Assembly: GCA_949287095.1 (NCBI GenBank)
Contig: CASEFA010000016.1
Location: forward strand, 1-55,505
Length of the DNA stretch: 55,505 bases
Direction of reading: 5' to 3'
Source of the DNA: an uncultured Bacillota bacterium
Lineage (GTDB): Bacteria; Bacillota; Clostridia; Peptostreptococcales; Anaerovoracaceae
Position numbers and translations under genes: made by a program. The notes under the pieces were generated by a model. That model was not told the DNA's origin, ran no database searches, and was given only the letters and a program-made list of their open reading frames with translations. Below, piece after piece: positions 42,524 to 51,408 of this stretch (its first letter is position 1; each line of letters starts with the position of its first letter).

Positions 42524-43783
42524 ATGGGAATGACGATGACCCAGAAGATTCTGGCCGCCCACGCGGGGCTGGAATCCGTTAAAGCCGGACAGCTTATCAT
42601 GGCTGATCTGGATATGGTTTTAGCCAACGATATAACAGGGCCCGTATCCATTGCGGAATTTGACGGCGCAGGTTTTGACAGCGTATTCGATAAATCAAAG
42701 GTATCCCTTGTCATGGACCACTTTGTTCCAAACAAGGATATCAAGAGCGCCGAGCAGTGCAAGGCGTGCAGGACCTTTGCAAAGAGATTCGACATCGACA
42801 ACTTCTACGACGTGGGGGAAATGGGCATAGAGCACGCCCTTCTTCCCGAAAAAGGCCTTGTTATTCCGGGAGACGCGGTAATCGGCGCAGATTCCCACAC
42901 GTGTACGTACGGAGCCTTAGGCGCATTTTCGACGGGAGTCGGCTCCACAGACCTTGCCGCAGGCATGGCAACGGGTCAGGCATGGTTCAAGGTTCCTTCT
43001 GCGATTAAGTTCAATCTTACGGGAAAGCTTGGTAAATGCGTAAGCGGCAAAGACGTGATACTTCACATCATAGGCATGATAGGCGTTGACGGGGCCCTCT
43101 ATAAATCTATGGAATTCACAGGTCCCGGCGTTGCGTCCCTTTCCATGGACGACCGCCTTTGCATAGCCAACATGGCCATAGAGGCCGGCGGCAAAAACGG
43201 CATTTTCCCTGTGGACGACGTTACGAGAGAATACGTGAAATCCCGCACGGACAGAGAGTTCACCGTATATGAGGCCGATGAAGACGCTGAGTACGACGAG
43301 GTTTACGAAATCGATTTATCCGAAATAAAGCCGACCGTATCCTTCCCTCACCTTCCTGAAAACACGAAGACCATAGACGAGGTGGGCGACGTTGCCATCG
43401 ATCAGGTCGTAATAGGCTCGTGCACTAACGGACGTCTTTCCGACATGGCCGCAGCCGCTGAAATCCTTAAAGGCCGCCACATCGCAAAAGGCGTTCGCGG
43501 AATAGTTATCCCGGCCACCCAGCACATCTATAAGGAGTGCATACGCCTCGGATACATCGACACGTTCATCGACGCCGGCTGCATCGTTTCAACCCCTACA
43601 TGCGGACCGTGTCTCGGCGGATACATGGGAATCCTTGCCGACGGCGAACGGTGCGTTTCCACCACTAACAGAAATTTCGTAGGAAGAATGGGTCACACCG
43701 GCTCCGAAGTCTACCTGGCAAGCCCGGCGGTAGCCGCAGCTTCGGCCGTAGCCGGTAAAATTGCAGACCCGAGAAGTTTATAA
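42524..43783 (+). CDS. leuC: 3-isopropylmalate dehydratase large subunit
   Basis: A 419-residue aconitase-family subunit of the shorter clostridial/archaeal type. The [4Fe-4S] cysteines lie in VIGSCTNGR and [10 protein letters not shown], and [15 protein letters not shown] is conserved. AAGGAGG precedes the ATG. It is followed by leuD after 10 bp; together they isomerise isopropylmalate. Confidence 0.96.
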   Translation: MGMTMTQKILAAHAGLESVKAGQLIMADLDMVLANDITGPVSIAEFDGAGFDSVFDKSKVSLVMDHFVPNKDIKSAEQCKACRTFAKRFDIDNFYDVGEMGIEHALLPEKGLVIPGDAVIGADSHTCTYGALGAFSTGVGSTDLAAGMATGQAWFKVPSAIKFNLTGKLGKCVSGKDVILHIIGMIGVDGALYKSMEFTGPGVASLSMDDRLCIANMAIEAGGKNGIFPVDDVTREYVKSRTDREFTVYEADEDAEYDEVYEIDLSEIKPTVSFPHLPENTKTIDEVGDVAIDQVVIGSCTNGRLSDMAAAAEILKGRHIAKGVRGIVIPATQHIYKECIRLGYIDTFIDAGCIVSTPTCGPCLGGYMGILADGERCVSTTNRNFVGRMGHTGSEVYLASPAVAAASAVAGKIADPRSL

Positions 43784-43793
43784 GGAGGAAACC

Positions 43794-44282
43794 ATGGACG
43801 CTAAAGGAAGAGTACATAAATATCAGGACAACGTTGATACGGACGTAATCATTCCCGCAAGATACCTGAACACCAAGGATCACGCTGAGCTCGCCTCCCA
43901 CTGCATGGAGGACATAGATCCGGACTTTGTAAAGAACGTCAAGCCGGGAGACATAATCGTGGCGGGGGAAAACTTCGGCTGCGGTTCCTCCCGTGAGCAC
44001 GCGCCTATAGCAATCAAAGCAAGCGGCGTAAGCTGCGTAATAGCAACCACCTTTGCGAGAATCTTCTACCGCAACGCCATAAACATCGGACTTCCTATTC
44101 TGGAGTGTCCGGAAGCGAGCAAAGGAATTGAAGACGGCGACCAGGTTGAGGTGGATTTCTCAAAGGGTGAAATCAGAAACGTTACGAAAAATGAAACGTA
44201 CACTGCAGCCCCTTTCCCTGAGTTCATCAGAGGAATCATAAACGCAGGCGGGCTCATGGCAAGCATTAAGGAGAGAAAATAA
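43794..44282 (+). CDS. leuD: 3-isopropylmalate dehydratase small subunit
   Basis: A 162-residue swivel-domain partner of LeuC with the signatures [14 protein letters not shown] and [16 protein letters not shown]. The start is the ATG at 43794 with AAGGAGG upstream; an upstream start inside leuC was rejected. It shares its last base with the leuB start (TAATG). Confidence 0.96.
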   Translation: MDAKGRVHKYQDNVDTDVIIPARYLNTKDHAELASHCMEDIDPDFVKNVKPGDIIVAGENFGCGSSREHAPIAIKASGVSCVIATTFARIFYRNAINIGLPILECPEASKGIEDGDQVEVDFSKGEIRNVTKNETYTAAPFPEFIRGIINAGGLMASIKERK

Positions 44283-45355
44283 TGGAATACAACATAGCAG
44301 TAATAAAGGGAGACGGCATCGGCCCGGAGGTGGTTGATGCCGCCACCTCGGTTTTAGATAAAGTCGGCGAGAAATACGGACACAGCTTCAGGTACGAATA
44401 CGTGCTCGCAGGCGGCGCTGCCATAGACCAGGTCGGCGAGTGCCTCCCTTCCGAAACGGTAAGGACATGCAAAGAGAGCGACGGTGTCCTCTTAGGCGCC
44501 GTGGGCGGTCCCAAGTGGGACGACGTACCCGGTGACCAGCGTCCCGAGAGAGCTCTTCTGGGACTCAGAAAAGAACTGGGACTTTACGCCAACCTGCGCC
44601 CCGCAATGGTCTTTGACGAGCTTTCGGCAGCTTCCCCTCTCAAGGCGGAAATCATAGCGGGCGGTCTCGACATTCTGGTGGTCAGAGAGCTTACCGGCGG
44701 AATATACTTCGGCGAGCGCGCAACGAAAGAAACACCGGAAGGTCTCGTGGCCTACGACGTGGAGAAATACTCCGAGGGAGAAATCCGCCGCATCGCAAAG
44801 ACTGCCTTTGACATGGCGATGAAGAGAAACAGACATGTAACCAGCGTGGATAAGGCCAACGTTTTAGACAGCTCCAGACTCTGGAGAAAAATCGTGGCAG
44901 AGGTTGCAGAGGAATACCCTGAAGTCACCCTCGACAACATGTACGTGGATAACGCCGCAATGCAGCTTGTCAGAAACCCGAAGCAGTTCGACGTAATACT
45001 CACCAGCAATATCTTCGGAGACATTCTCTCCGACGAAGCCAGCCAGATAACCGGCTCCATCGGAATGCTCCCTTCCGCCAGCCTTGCGGACGGAAACTTC
45101 GGCATGTATGAACCCGTACACGGTTCCGCTCCCGATATTGCAGGGAAGAATATAGCCAATCCTCTTGCAACGATTCTTTCCGTCGCCATGATGCTGAGGT
45201 ACACTCTGGGCCTTTCCGATGAAGCGGACGCCATAGAAAAGGCCGTAGATGAATTCCTTAAAAAGGGATACAGGACCTTCGACATAGCAGGCGACGGCGA
45301 CACTCCGCTGGGGACCAGAGAGACTGGAGAAAAGGTTGCAGAACTGGTGGGGTAA
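44282..45355 (+). CDS. leuB: 3-isopropylmalate dehydrogenase
   Basis: A 357-residue NAD-dependent enzyme oxidising 3-isopropylmalate. Motifs include [23 protein letters not shown], and the metal/substrate segment [13 protein letters not shown] with [13 protein letters not shown]; the C-terminal [18 protein letters not shown] is intact. It is the last gene of leuACDB; only a weak 5-bp hairpin follows. Confidence 0.96.
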   Translation: MEYNIAVIKGDGIGPEVVDAATSVLDKVGEKYGHSFRYEYVLAGGAAIDQVGECLPSETVRTCKESDGVLLGAVGGPKWDDVPGDQRPERALLGLRKELGLYANLRPAMVFDELSAASPLKAEIIAGGLDILVVRELTGGIYFGERATKETPEGLVAYDVEKYSEGEIRRIAKTAFDMAMKRNRHVTSVDKANVLDSSRLWRKIVAEVAEEYPEVTLDNMYVDNAAMQLVRNPKQFDVILTSNIFGDILSDEASQITGSIGMLPSASLADGNFGMYEPVHGSAPDIAGKNIANPLATILSVAMMLRYTLGLSDEADAIEKAVDEFLKKGYRTFDIAGDGDTPLGTRETGEKVAELVG

Positions 45356-45384
45356 TTCTTAAGAAAATTTAAGGGTTTAAGCCC

Positions 45385-45412
45385 TTGATTTTTAGGCATT
45401 TTCCTATATAAT
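45385..45412 (+). promoter_or_regulatory. Putative promoter of the SGNH/MBOAT operon
   Basis: TTGATT (45385-45390), 16-bp spacer, TATAAT (45407-45412). The -10 is embedded in a perfect CCTATA / TATAGG dyad (45403-45408 with 45415-45420). Confidence 0.5.
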
Positions 45413-45479
45413 CTTATAGGTGACGTTGAAAATCGTTTCATCTATATATATATTTTTTTAAAAGGGGATTATGTCTTAA

Positions 45480-46274
45480 ATGAGAAATACAAACACTAAA
45501 AAAATCAATACACCCAGGCTTATAGGAACTATTATCGTTTTAATAGTTCTTATTTGCGTTACGGGAGTTTTTCTGTTCAACCTGTTCAGAACCAATAAGA
45601 AGGCTGACTTTGCCGTATCTGTAGTTAAAGAAAACGTGGCTGCTGTATCTGAGTTCAATTACTCTACCGTAGCAGACGTGGAGAAGAAAATTGAAGAATA
45701 CGAGGCTTCCCGTTCCGGCGGCGGCGCTCAGCAGACCGGTCCCGACTACAGAAAGATTTTCAGAGGCAGCGTCGTTCTCGGGGACTCTATCACCGACGGC
45801 CTTTCCGTGTACGGTTACCTGGGCTCGGATCAGGTATTCTGCGCTATCGGAGGTTCCGTGATGAACAGCTCCGATATGTTCGCCCAGGCTGCTGCAATGT
45901 ACCCTAAGAATGCATTTTTCAGCTACGGTATGAACGACCTGGGAATGTATAACGGTAACGAGGATCTCTTCATCGAGCAGTATCAGGCTCTGCTCGAAAG
46001 CTTTATGGAATCCACACCTGACACTAAGATCTTTATCAACTCCATATCCAAGCCGTCCGATGCCAAAATCGAAAGCGGCGGATACTTCTACAAGTGGGAG
46101 GATTTCAATAAGGCAATTAAGAAAATGTGTAAAGAACTTGATGTTGAATACATAGACAACACCTCTATCCTGAAGGAACACCCTGAGTTCTATGCGGGAG
46201 ACGGCGTTCATGTGAGCACCGAATACTACCCTATCTGGCTGGAGGATATGATGGAAAAGGCGGGGTTGGAGTAA
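45480..46274 (+). CDS. SGNH/GDSL-family hydrolase, membrane-anchored
   Basis: A 264-residue protein with one N-terminal membrane span (about 14-36) and an external SGNH domain. Block I is VVLGDSITDGL (catalytic Ser), block III YGMNDLGMY and block V DGVHVSTEYYPIW (Asp/His). It likely acts as an esterase or acetyltransferase on surface glycan, since an MBOAT and a DHHW protein follow in the same operon. AAAAGGGG lies 12 bases before this ATG; a two-codon reading frame ATG TCT TAA (45471-45479) directly abuts the start. Confidence 0.8.
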   Translation: MRNTNTKKINTPRLIGTIIVLIVLICVTGVFLFNLFRTNKKADFAVSVVKENVAAVSEFNYSTVADVEKKIEEYEASRSGGGAQQTGPDYRKIFRGSVVLGDSITDGLSVYGYLGSDQVFCAIGGSVMNSSDMFAQAAAMYPKNAFFSYGMNDLGMYNGNEDLFIEQYQALLESFMESTPDTKIFINSISKPSDAKIESGGYFYKWEDFNKAIKKMCKELDVEYIDNTSILKEHPEFYAGDGVHVSTEYYPIWLEDMMEKAGLE

Positions 46275-46742
46275 ATGGAAGGTATAATCAAGAAAGTAAT
46301 ATTCGGGCTGATTCTCCTGGCGTTTCTTTTCTACGTTTACTCCGATCAGAATGCCAAAGACGTCTCCATGGATAAGATAAAAGAGGCCATTGTTAAGGAC
46401 GAAGCCGTTGCGGCCATGGAGGAAGGTACGGCAAGAGATGTAATGCACTACTTCGGCGTAGATGTAAACAGCTACGAAGGGGTTATCTACTTCAAGGGGA
46501 CCGAAGCCTTAAGCGTCAACGAGCTTCTCATAGTCAAGGGATCGAGCCGCGATGCGGTATCCCCTGTTCGCGACGCCATTGATTCGAGAGTCGACGCGCA
46601 GATTAAGACCTTTGAAGGATACGGGCCCGAGCAGGTGGCCCTCTTAAACGACCATATAGTATTTCAGAAGGGAAACTACATCTTCTACTGCACCGACGGG
46701 CAGAGCGGAAGGATAGCGGAGGAATTCAGGGATGTTATTTAG
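46275..46742 (+). CDS. DUF4358 membrane-anchored protein
   Basis: A 155-residue protein with an N-terminal span (KVIFGLILLAFLFYVYS) and an external domain, matching DUF4358 proteins found beside MBOAT/SGNH genes in Clostridia (YGVDVNSYEGVIYFKG-like motif seen as YFGVDVNSYEGVIYFKG, and an AQIKTFEGYGPEQVALL segment). Starts immediately after the SGNH stop and overlaps the MBOAT gene by 11 bp. Function is unknown; it probably assists the acylation machine outside the membrane. Confidence 0.8.
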   Translation: MEGIIKKVIFGLILLAFLFYVYSDQNAKDVSMDKIKEAIVKDEAVAAMEEGTARDVMHYFGVDVNSYEGVIYFKGTEALSVNELLIVKGSSRDAVSPVRDAIDSRVDAQIKTFEGYGPEQVALLNDHIVFQKGNYIFYCTDGQSGRIAEEFRDVI

Positions 46743-48117
46743 CAGTATATTTTTCATATTTTATTTTCTGCCTGTGGTGCTGTTCCTCTACTATGCAGTA
46801 CCTAAGAAGGCAAAGAACACTGTGCTCCTTATTGCCAGCATTATCTTCTACAGCTGGGGGGAGCCTGTTTACGTGTTCCTGATGATCTTCTCCGCCATCT
46901 TCAACTACTTTATGGCAATCGATATCACCAGAGAGAAGAAAAAGGGAAAGAAGGCCACGCTGATTTTTACCGTGGTGATGAATCTTCTCATTCTGGGATT
47001 CTTTAAATACTACGGCTTCCTCCTGGATACCGTAGGCGCACTCTTTGGCATAAACATCAACTACACGCCGCTGCCTCTTCCTATAGGTATATCCTTCTAT
47101 ACCTTCCAGGCAATGAGCTATATCTTCGACGTTTACAGAAACAACGTGAAGGTTCAGATAAACCCTTTGAAATTCACCCTGTACCTGAGCCTTTTCCCTC
47201 AGCTCATAGCAGGCCCTATAGTAAAGTACAAGGACGTTGCCGAGCAGCTGGATAACAGGGTGATAAACCTCGATCTCATCGGTCAGGGCGTGCTGAGGTT
47301 CATAATAGGTCTCGGCAAAAAGGTAATACTTGCAAACAGTCTGGGCGCGCTCTTTGAGACAGTAAGAGCCCTGGATTCCGATATGTCCGTTCTGGCCGCA
47401 TGGCTGGGAATCGCAGCCTACACCCTGCAGATATACTTCGACTTCAGCGGATATTCAGATATGGCCATAGGTCTTGGAAAGATGATGGGCTTCCATTTCA
47501 TGGAGAACTTCAACTACCCTTACGTTTCCAAATCCATAACCGAGTTCTGGAGAAGATGGCATATCTCCCTCAGTACCTGGTTCAGAGAATACGTTTACAT
47601 CCCTCTGGGAGGGAACCGGGTAAAGGTTCACCGCCACATAATAAACCTCCTCATAGTATGGGGGCTTACCGGCCTCTGGCACGGCGCAAGCTGGAACTTT
47701 GTGGCGTGGGGTCTGTACTACGGAGTCCTGCTCATTTTAGAGAAATACGTCTTCGGTAAATATATGGAAAAAGCGCCCGTATGGGTACGCCACATATATA
47801 CCATGGTTATCGTCATGATCGGATGGGTGTTCTTCAGCATAGAGTCCATCTCCGAAGCCGGCGGGTACCTTGCCGATATGTTCTTCCTGGGTGGCGAGCC
47901 TGTCATCAACAGTGAGTTCATATACCTTTTGAGGACAAACCTGCTTATGGTGCTCATCGCGTCCATATGCGCAGGGCCGAGACCGTACAGAAAGTTCATG
48001 GAGCTTTTGAACCGGATACCCGTTCTGGGCATGGTTCTTCTCTTCGGACTTTTCATCATAACCATAGCGTTTCTCATATTCTCCAGCTATAATCCGTTCC
48101 TGTACTTCAGGTTCTAA
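46732..48117 (+). CDS. MBOAT O-acyltransferase (AlgI/DltB-like)
   Basis: A 461-residue polytopic protein with about 11 membrane spans. It has the MBOAT landmarks SYIFDVYR near residue 125, the FWRRWHISLSTWFREYVYIP motif and the catalytic His region GLTGLWHGASWNFVAWG. It should move acyl (usually acetyl) groups across the membrane to the external partner proteins. Its neighbours (SGNH, DUF4358, DHHW) suggest decoration of an exported polysaccharide or wall polymer; no polymerase or ligase genes for that polymer lie in the window. Confidence 0.9.
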   Translation: MLFSSIFFIFYFLPVVLFLYYAVPKKAKNTVLLIASIIFYSWGEPVYVFLMIFSAIFNYFMAIDITREKKKGKKATLIFTVVMNLLILGFFKYYGFLLDTVGALFGININYTPLPLPIGISFYTFQAMSYIFDVYRNNVKVQINPLKFTLYLSLFPQLIAGPIVKYKDVAEQLDNRVINLDLIGQGVLRFIIGLGKKVILANSLGALFETVRALDSDMSVLAAWLGIAAYTLQIYFDFSGYSDMAIGLGKMMGFHFMENFNYPYVSKSITEFWRRWHISLSTWFREYVYIPLGGNRVKVHRHIINLLIVWGLTGLWHGASWNFVAWGLYYGVLLILEKYVFGKYMEKAPVWVRHIYTMVIVMIGWVFFSIESISEAGGYLADMFFLGGEPVINSEFIYLLRTNLLMVLIASICAGPRPYRKFMELLNRIPVLGMVLLFGLFIITIAFLIFSSYNPFLYFRF

Positions 48118-48159
48118 GGACATCGCATAAGGGATATTGTTATTACGAAGGGACAAAAC

Positions 48160-49302
48160 ATGAAAAAAACAACTTCCGCTCTCATGGGAACCATCTTTCT
48201 GGTAATACTCATGGCGGTATTCATTGCAAATATAATAATTCCGGATAAGAAAAACTCCGATGAAGAAAACCGTGTGCTTCAGCAGCTTCCTTCCTTTTCC
48301 GTTTCGGCCTACAAAGAAGGCCGTTTCGAGTCGAAGATCGAAAACTACGCCAGCGACCAGTTCATCCTGCGTAACGGATTCATCAGGCTTAAAACAGCCG
48401 CAGACACCGCTCTCGGCGGCCTTGAATCCAACGGAGTATACAAGTGCCGGGACAACTACCTCATGGAGGACATCACCGTTCCTACAAAGGACGTAAAGGA
48501 GAGCAACACTTCCGCCCTCACTGCATTCAAGGAGGCCAACCCTGACCTTAAGATGTATTTTCTTCTCGCGCCTAACGCTGCGAATATTTTGTCGGACAAG
48601 CTTCCTGTAGCTGTCAGCACGGCGAGCCAGAACAAATACATGGACGACTTCTTTGAGACCGTGGAATCCTTAGGCATCACGCCTATAGACGTTCGCGACA
48701 CCTTTAAAGAAGCAAAGAAAGATACTCAGCTCTACTACCGCACCGACCACCACTGGACCACCGACGGCGCATACCTGGCCTTCGGACAGGTCGACTCGGT
48801 TATGGAGCTTAAAAACAAAGTCACCTACACCGATTACGCCGTTAAGAACGACTTCAGAGGCACCCTCGCCTCAAAGAGCGGCTTCGTAAACGGAATGGAC
48901 GACGCCATAAAGATATATCTTCCAGCTGAGGATTCCGAAGGCTACGAAAACAGCGTAATCTACTACAGCGACACCAAGGAGAAGACTACCCAGTTCTACC
49001 AGGTGGACAGTCTTGACACAAAGGACGCCTACACCGTATTCGGCGGCAGCAACCACCCTATGTATACGGTAAGGACACCCCTTGATACGGACAGGCACCT
49101 CCTTCTCATAAAAGACTCATACGCCAACAGCATGGTGCCGTTCCTGTCCCAGTGCTTCAGCGAAATAGTCGTAGTGGATCCGAGATACTTCTACGACAAC
49201 ATCCAGGACATCATATCGTCCGAATCAATCACCGATGTGCTGTTCCTCTACAACGCCAACACCTTCTTCGCCGACATGAGTCTTGAGATGATGGTGGAAT
49301 AA
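48160..49302 (+). CDS. DHHW-family protein (AlgX/DltD-like)
   Basis: A 380-residue protein with an N-terminal signal anchor (about 8-28) and an external SGNH-like domain. The motif RTDHHWTTDGAYLAF gives the family its name, and LIKDSYANSMVPFL carries the candidate catalytic Ser. DHHW proteins are thought to complete O-acetyl transfer started by an MBOAT partner. It is the last gene of the operon, 42 bp after the MBOAT gene, followed by a terminator. Confidence 0.88.
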   Translation: MKKTTSALMGTIFLVILMAVFIANIIIPDKKNSDEENRVLQQLPSFSVSAYKEGRFESKIENYASDQFILRNGFIRLKTAADTALGGLESNGVYKCRDNYLMEDITVPTKDVKESNTSALTAFKEANPDLKMYFLLAPNAANILSDKLPVAVSTASQNKYMDDFFETVESLGITPIDVRDTFKEAKKDTQLYYRTDHHWTTDGAYLAFGQVDSVMELKNKVTYTDYAVKNDFRGTLASKSGFVNGMDDAIKIYLPAEDSEGYENSVIYYSDTKEKTTQFYQVDSLDTKDAYTVFGGSNHPMYTVRTPLDTDRHLLLIKDSYANSMVPFLSQCFSEIVVVDPRYFYDNIQDIISSESITDVLFLYNANTFFADMSLEMMVE

Positions 49303-49315
49303 AAGATAATAATTC

Positions 49316-49358
49316 AGCGGCAGTCGCGTTCCATGCACATACTGTCGCTTTTTTATTT
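49316..49358 (+). terminator. Terminator of the SGNH/MBOAT/DHHW operon
   Basis: AGCGGCAGT (49316-49324) pairs with ACTGTCGCT (49341-49349), one G:T pair, followed by TTTTTTATTTT. Confidence 0.75.
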
Positions 49359-49382
49359 TCTGATTCGAATCAACAATCCTGC

Positions 49383-49418
49383 TTGAAATGTAATGCGTTT
49401 AGCGTTATAATAGCGTTA
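49383..49418 (+). promoter_or_regulatory. relBE promoter with direct-repeat operator
   Basis: TTGAAA (49383-49388), 17-bp spacer, TATAAT (49406-49411). TAGCGTTA occurs twice in the same direction (49400-49407 and 49411-49418), 11 bp apart, one helical turn, straddling the -10. A partial third copy (GCGTT) lies at 49395-49399. This suits autorepression by a ribbon-helix-helix antitoxin. Confidence 0.65.
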
Positions 49419-49434
49419 CAAGGAGGTGTGTATA

Positions 49435-49743
49435 ATGTCTAAGACCGCAACATTAAATCTCAGAGTCGACCCGGATGTAAAAGAACGCGCAGAGAACGTT
49501 CTATCCAGATTAGGCGTTCCCATGTCCACCGCGATAAACATATATCTTACTCAGATCTCACTTACAGGCGGCATACCGTTCAGGATTGCCCTGCCGGAAG
49601 CCCCTGACGAGCTGAATGCCGATCTCATGTCACCTGAGCAGCTTTATTCAGAATTGATGATAGGCGTGGAGGATGCAGAAAAAGGCCGTCTAAAGGTCGC
49701 CGAAGACGTTTTTAACCAGTTTTATAAAGACAGTGACGAATAA
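49435..49743 (+). CDS. RelB/DinJ-family antitoxin
   Basis: A 102-residue antitoxin. The N-terminal ribbon-helix-helix TATLNLRVDPDVKERAENVL, GVPMSTAINIYLTQIS is the DinJ/RelB signature; the acidic C-terminus (about 60-102) should wrap the toxin. The start is the ATG at 49435 with AAGGAGGTG upstream. It ends one base before the toxin ATG, so synthesis is coupled. It probably represses its own promoter through the TAGCGTTA repeats. Confidence 0.88.
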   Translation: MSKTATLNLRVDPDVKERAENVLSRLGVPMSTAINIYLTQISLTGGIPFRIALPEAPDELNADLMSPEQLYSELMIGVEDAEKGRLKVAEDVFNQFYKDSDE

Positions 49744-49744
49744 T

Positions 49745-50056
49745 ATGTACAAAGTATGGATTTCATCAAAAGCCGAATCAGATCTGAAAAATATATATGA
49801 ATACATCGCCTGTAAGCTCATGTCGCCTGATAGCGCACGGCGACAGTGCGCGAATATTTCTGCCCGAATCAGTCGTTTGAACTTCTTTCCGGAGAGATAT
49901 CGGCTCCTTGATGCGAGGCTGACAGTTCCTTTCAGACGTGCATTAGCAGGCAATTATTCAATAATATATTACATTTCAGGAGATGACGTCATTATATCCA
50001 GAATACTGTACAGCAAATCGGATATAAAAGAGAAATTAGAGAAACTAAATCCATAA
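49745..50056 (+). CDS. RelE/ParE-superfamily toxin
   Basis: A 103-residue protein of the RelE/ParE fold: VWISSKAESDLKNIYEYIA at the start, then NFFPERYRLLD, VPFRRALAGNYSIIYYI and a final strand VIISRILYSKSD. The pattern PxRYRLLD with an Arg-Arg-containing strand is closer to the ParE-like / YoeB-adjacent group; whether it cuts mRNA at the ribosome or poisons gyrase cannot be told from sequence. It starts one base after the antitoxin stop. Confidence 0.85.
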   Translation: MYKVWISSKAESDLKNIYEYIACKLMSPDSARRQCANISARISRLNFFPERYRLLDARLTVPFRRALAGNYSIIYYISGDDVIISRILYSKSDIKEKLEKLNP

Positions 50057-50080
50057 ATTATTTTTATGATGAAAAGATAT

Positions 50081-50110
50081 GCCGGCTTCTTCTTTACGTG
50101 GGAAGCCGGC
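50081..50110. terminator. Hairpin between converging toxin and Spx-like genes
   Basis: GCCGGCTTC (50081-50089) pairs exactly with GAAGCCGGC (50102-50110), 12-nt loop. T-runs are short on both sides (CTTTT on minus, GTTTT after four bases on plus), so it may be a bidirectional terminator of moderate strength. Confidence 0.6.
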
Positions 50111-50142
50111 GCAGTTTTACAGCATTCCGATTCCTATTTCTC

Positions 50143-50493
50143 CTACCCCAGCTTCTCTTCCCACTCCTTCTCTCTGAATCCGGTGAGAACGAAGTCGTCT
50201 CCTACGACCAGGGGCCTTTTAACCAGCATTCCGTCTGTTGCAATGAGCGCGTACTGTTCGTCCTCAGACATGGTCGGAAGCTTTTTTGAGAGTTCCATTT
50301 CCCTGTATATCATTCCGCTGGTGTTGAAAAACTTCTTAAGGGGAAGGCCGCTAAGCCGATGGTACGATTTAAGTTCCTCCTCGCCAGGATGCTGCTCCTT
50401 TATATCGAGAAGCTCGTACTTTATTCCACGCTCATCAAGCCACGCCAGGGCTTTCTTACATGTGGAGCATCTTGAATAGCAGTAAATCTTCAT
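50143..50493 (-). CDS. ArsC/Spx-family thioredoxin-fold protein
   Basis: A 116-residue protein with the N-terminal YSRCSTCKKALAWLDERGIK: a CxxC active site followed by the ArsC/Spx helix. Further family features are YELLDIKEQHP and DGMLVKRPLVV. It resembles the YfjU/MgsR-like 'arsenate reductase family' of Firmicutes; there is no arsenic operon, so arsenate reduction should not be assumed, and a redox regulator is as likely. The start is the ATG at 50493 with AGGAGG upstream, inside the end of folD (38-bp overlap). Confidence 0.75.
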   Translation of the reverse strand: MKIYCYSRCSTCKKALAWLDERGIKYELLDIKEQHPGEEELKSYHRLSGLPLKKFFNTSGMIYREMELSKKLPTMSEDEQYALIATDGMLVKRPLVVGDDFVLTGFREKEWEEKLG

Positions 50494-51397
50494 TTGACCT
50501 GTCCTCCTGTATCGGGTGGAGAAAATCCTTTCCGGACGTTTCGCCCCTCCTGAACTGCTGCTCTGCCGCAGCAACCAGATGCCTCATGAGTATTGCTGTC
50601 GTCACGCTGCCCACTCCTCCCGGAACGGGTGTCGCAGCGCGGCATATTCTTTCCGCAGCCTCAAAATCGGCGTCTCCACGCATCTTTCCGTCAGAATCGA
50701 AGTTAATTCCGACGTCTACTATAACCTGCTTTTCCGTCATCATGTCCTCCGTAACCGCGTCAATCTTTCCCGCCGCAGTTACGATTATATCGGCTTCCCT
50801 GCACGCCTGCCTTAAGGTATCCGCAGGCGTCTTTGAATGACAGACGGTGACGGTGGCGTTTTCTCTCATAAGCATGAGGGCCGCAGGCCTTCCTATGACC
50901 ATGCTTCTCCCTATGACTACGGCTTTCCTGCCCGAAATCTCCACGCCGTAGTGCTTTAAAATCTCCATGGCGCTTTCTGCTGTGCACGGGCAAAAACCCT
51001 CACCTCTCACAAAGAACCGGGCCAGGGAAGCGTCCGAGGTGCAGTCCACGTCCTTTTCCGGAGATATGGCGTTCCTGATTCTGTCTCCGTCGAATTTTGC
51101 CGGCAAAGGCTGCAGAAGCAGAATCCCGTGAATCCCCGCATTTTCGTTCAGGGACTGAATTACGGAAATCACATCGTCCTCTTCCATATCCTCGGGACAG
51201 GTAAACTTCTCCGCCTGAACGCCTACGGATTTCGCTTTTTTTATCGCTCCGTTCTCGTAGGCAATATCCCCCGGGTTATTTCCCACTCTCACTATGGCGA
51301 GAGTAGGCACTATATTCTGCTCGTAGAGGGAAATAAGTCTCTCTCTTATCTCTCCCTCCACAGCTTCGGATACCGGTTTCCCTTTCAAAATTTCCAT
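50456..51397 (-). CDS. folD: Methylene-THF dehydrogenase (FolD clade lacking the cyclohydrolase Lys)
   Basis: A 313-residue FolD-family enzyme interconverting methylene- and methenyl-THF. LLLQPLP (catalytic-site Gln), SPEKDVDC (Asp), GRSMVIGRPAALML (cofactor loop) and TPVPGGVGSVTTAIL are present. The usual Y-x3-K motif reads AYENGA: Tyr47 is kept, but the residue aligning with the cyclohydrolase Lys56 of characterised FolD is Ala51. Loss of that Lys is known to remove cyclohydrolase but not dehydrogenase activity. The C-terminus extends ~30 residues beyond the usual end, overlapping the next gene. It follows fchA by 11 bp. Confidence 0.93.
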   Translation of the reverse strand: MEILKGKPVSEAVEGEIRERLISLYEQNIVPTLAIVRVGNNPGDIAYENGAIKKAKSVGVQAEKFTCPEDMEEDDVISVIQSLNENAGIHGILLLQPLPAKFDGDRIRNAISPEKDVDCTSDASLARFFVRGEGFCPCTAESAMEILKHYGVEISGRKAVVIGRSMVIGRPAALMLMRENATVTVCHSKTPADTLRQACREADIIVTAAGKIDAVTEDMMTEKQVIVDVGINFDSDGKMRGDADFEAAERICRAATPVPGGVGSVTTAILMRHLVAAAEQQFRRGETSGKDFLHPIQEDRSNEDLLLFKMLHM

Positions 51398-51408
51398 ATA
51401 TGCGACTC

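Noticed and set aside
45372-45390. Rho-independent terminator of leuACDB
   Set aside because: AAGGG/CCCTT gives only a 5-bp stem and the following T-run overlaps the next promoter; too weak to call.
50143-50493. Arsenate reductase
   Set aside because: The protein is of the ArsC/Spx superfamily, but there are no ars genes nearby and Spx-like regulators share the same CxxC pattern.
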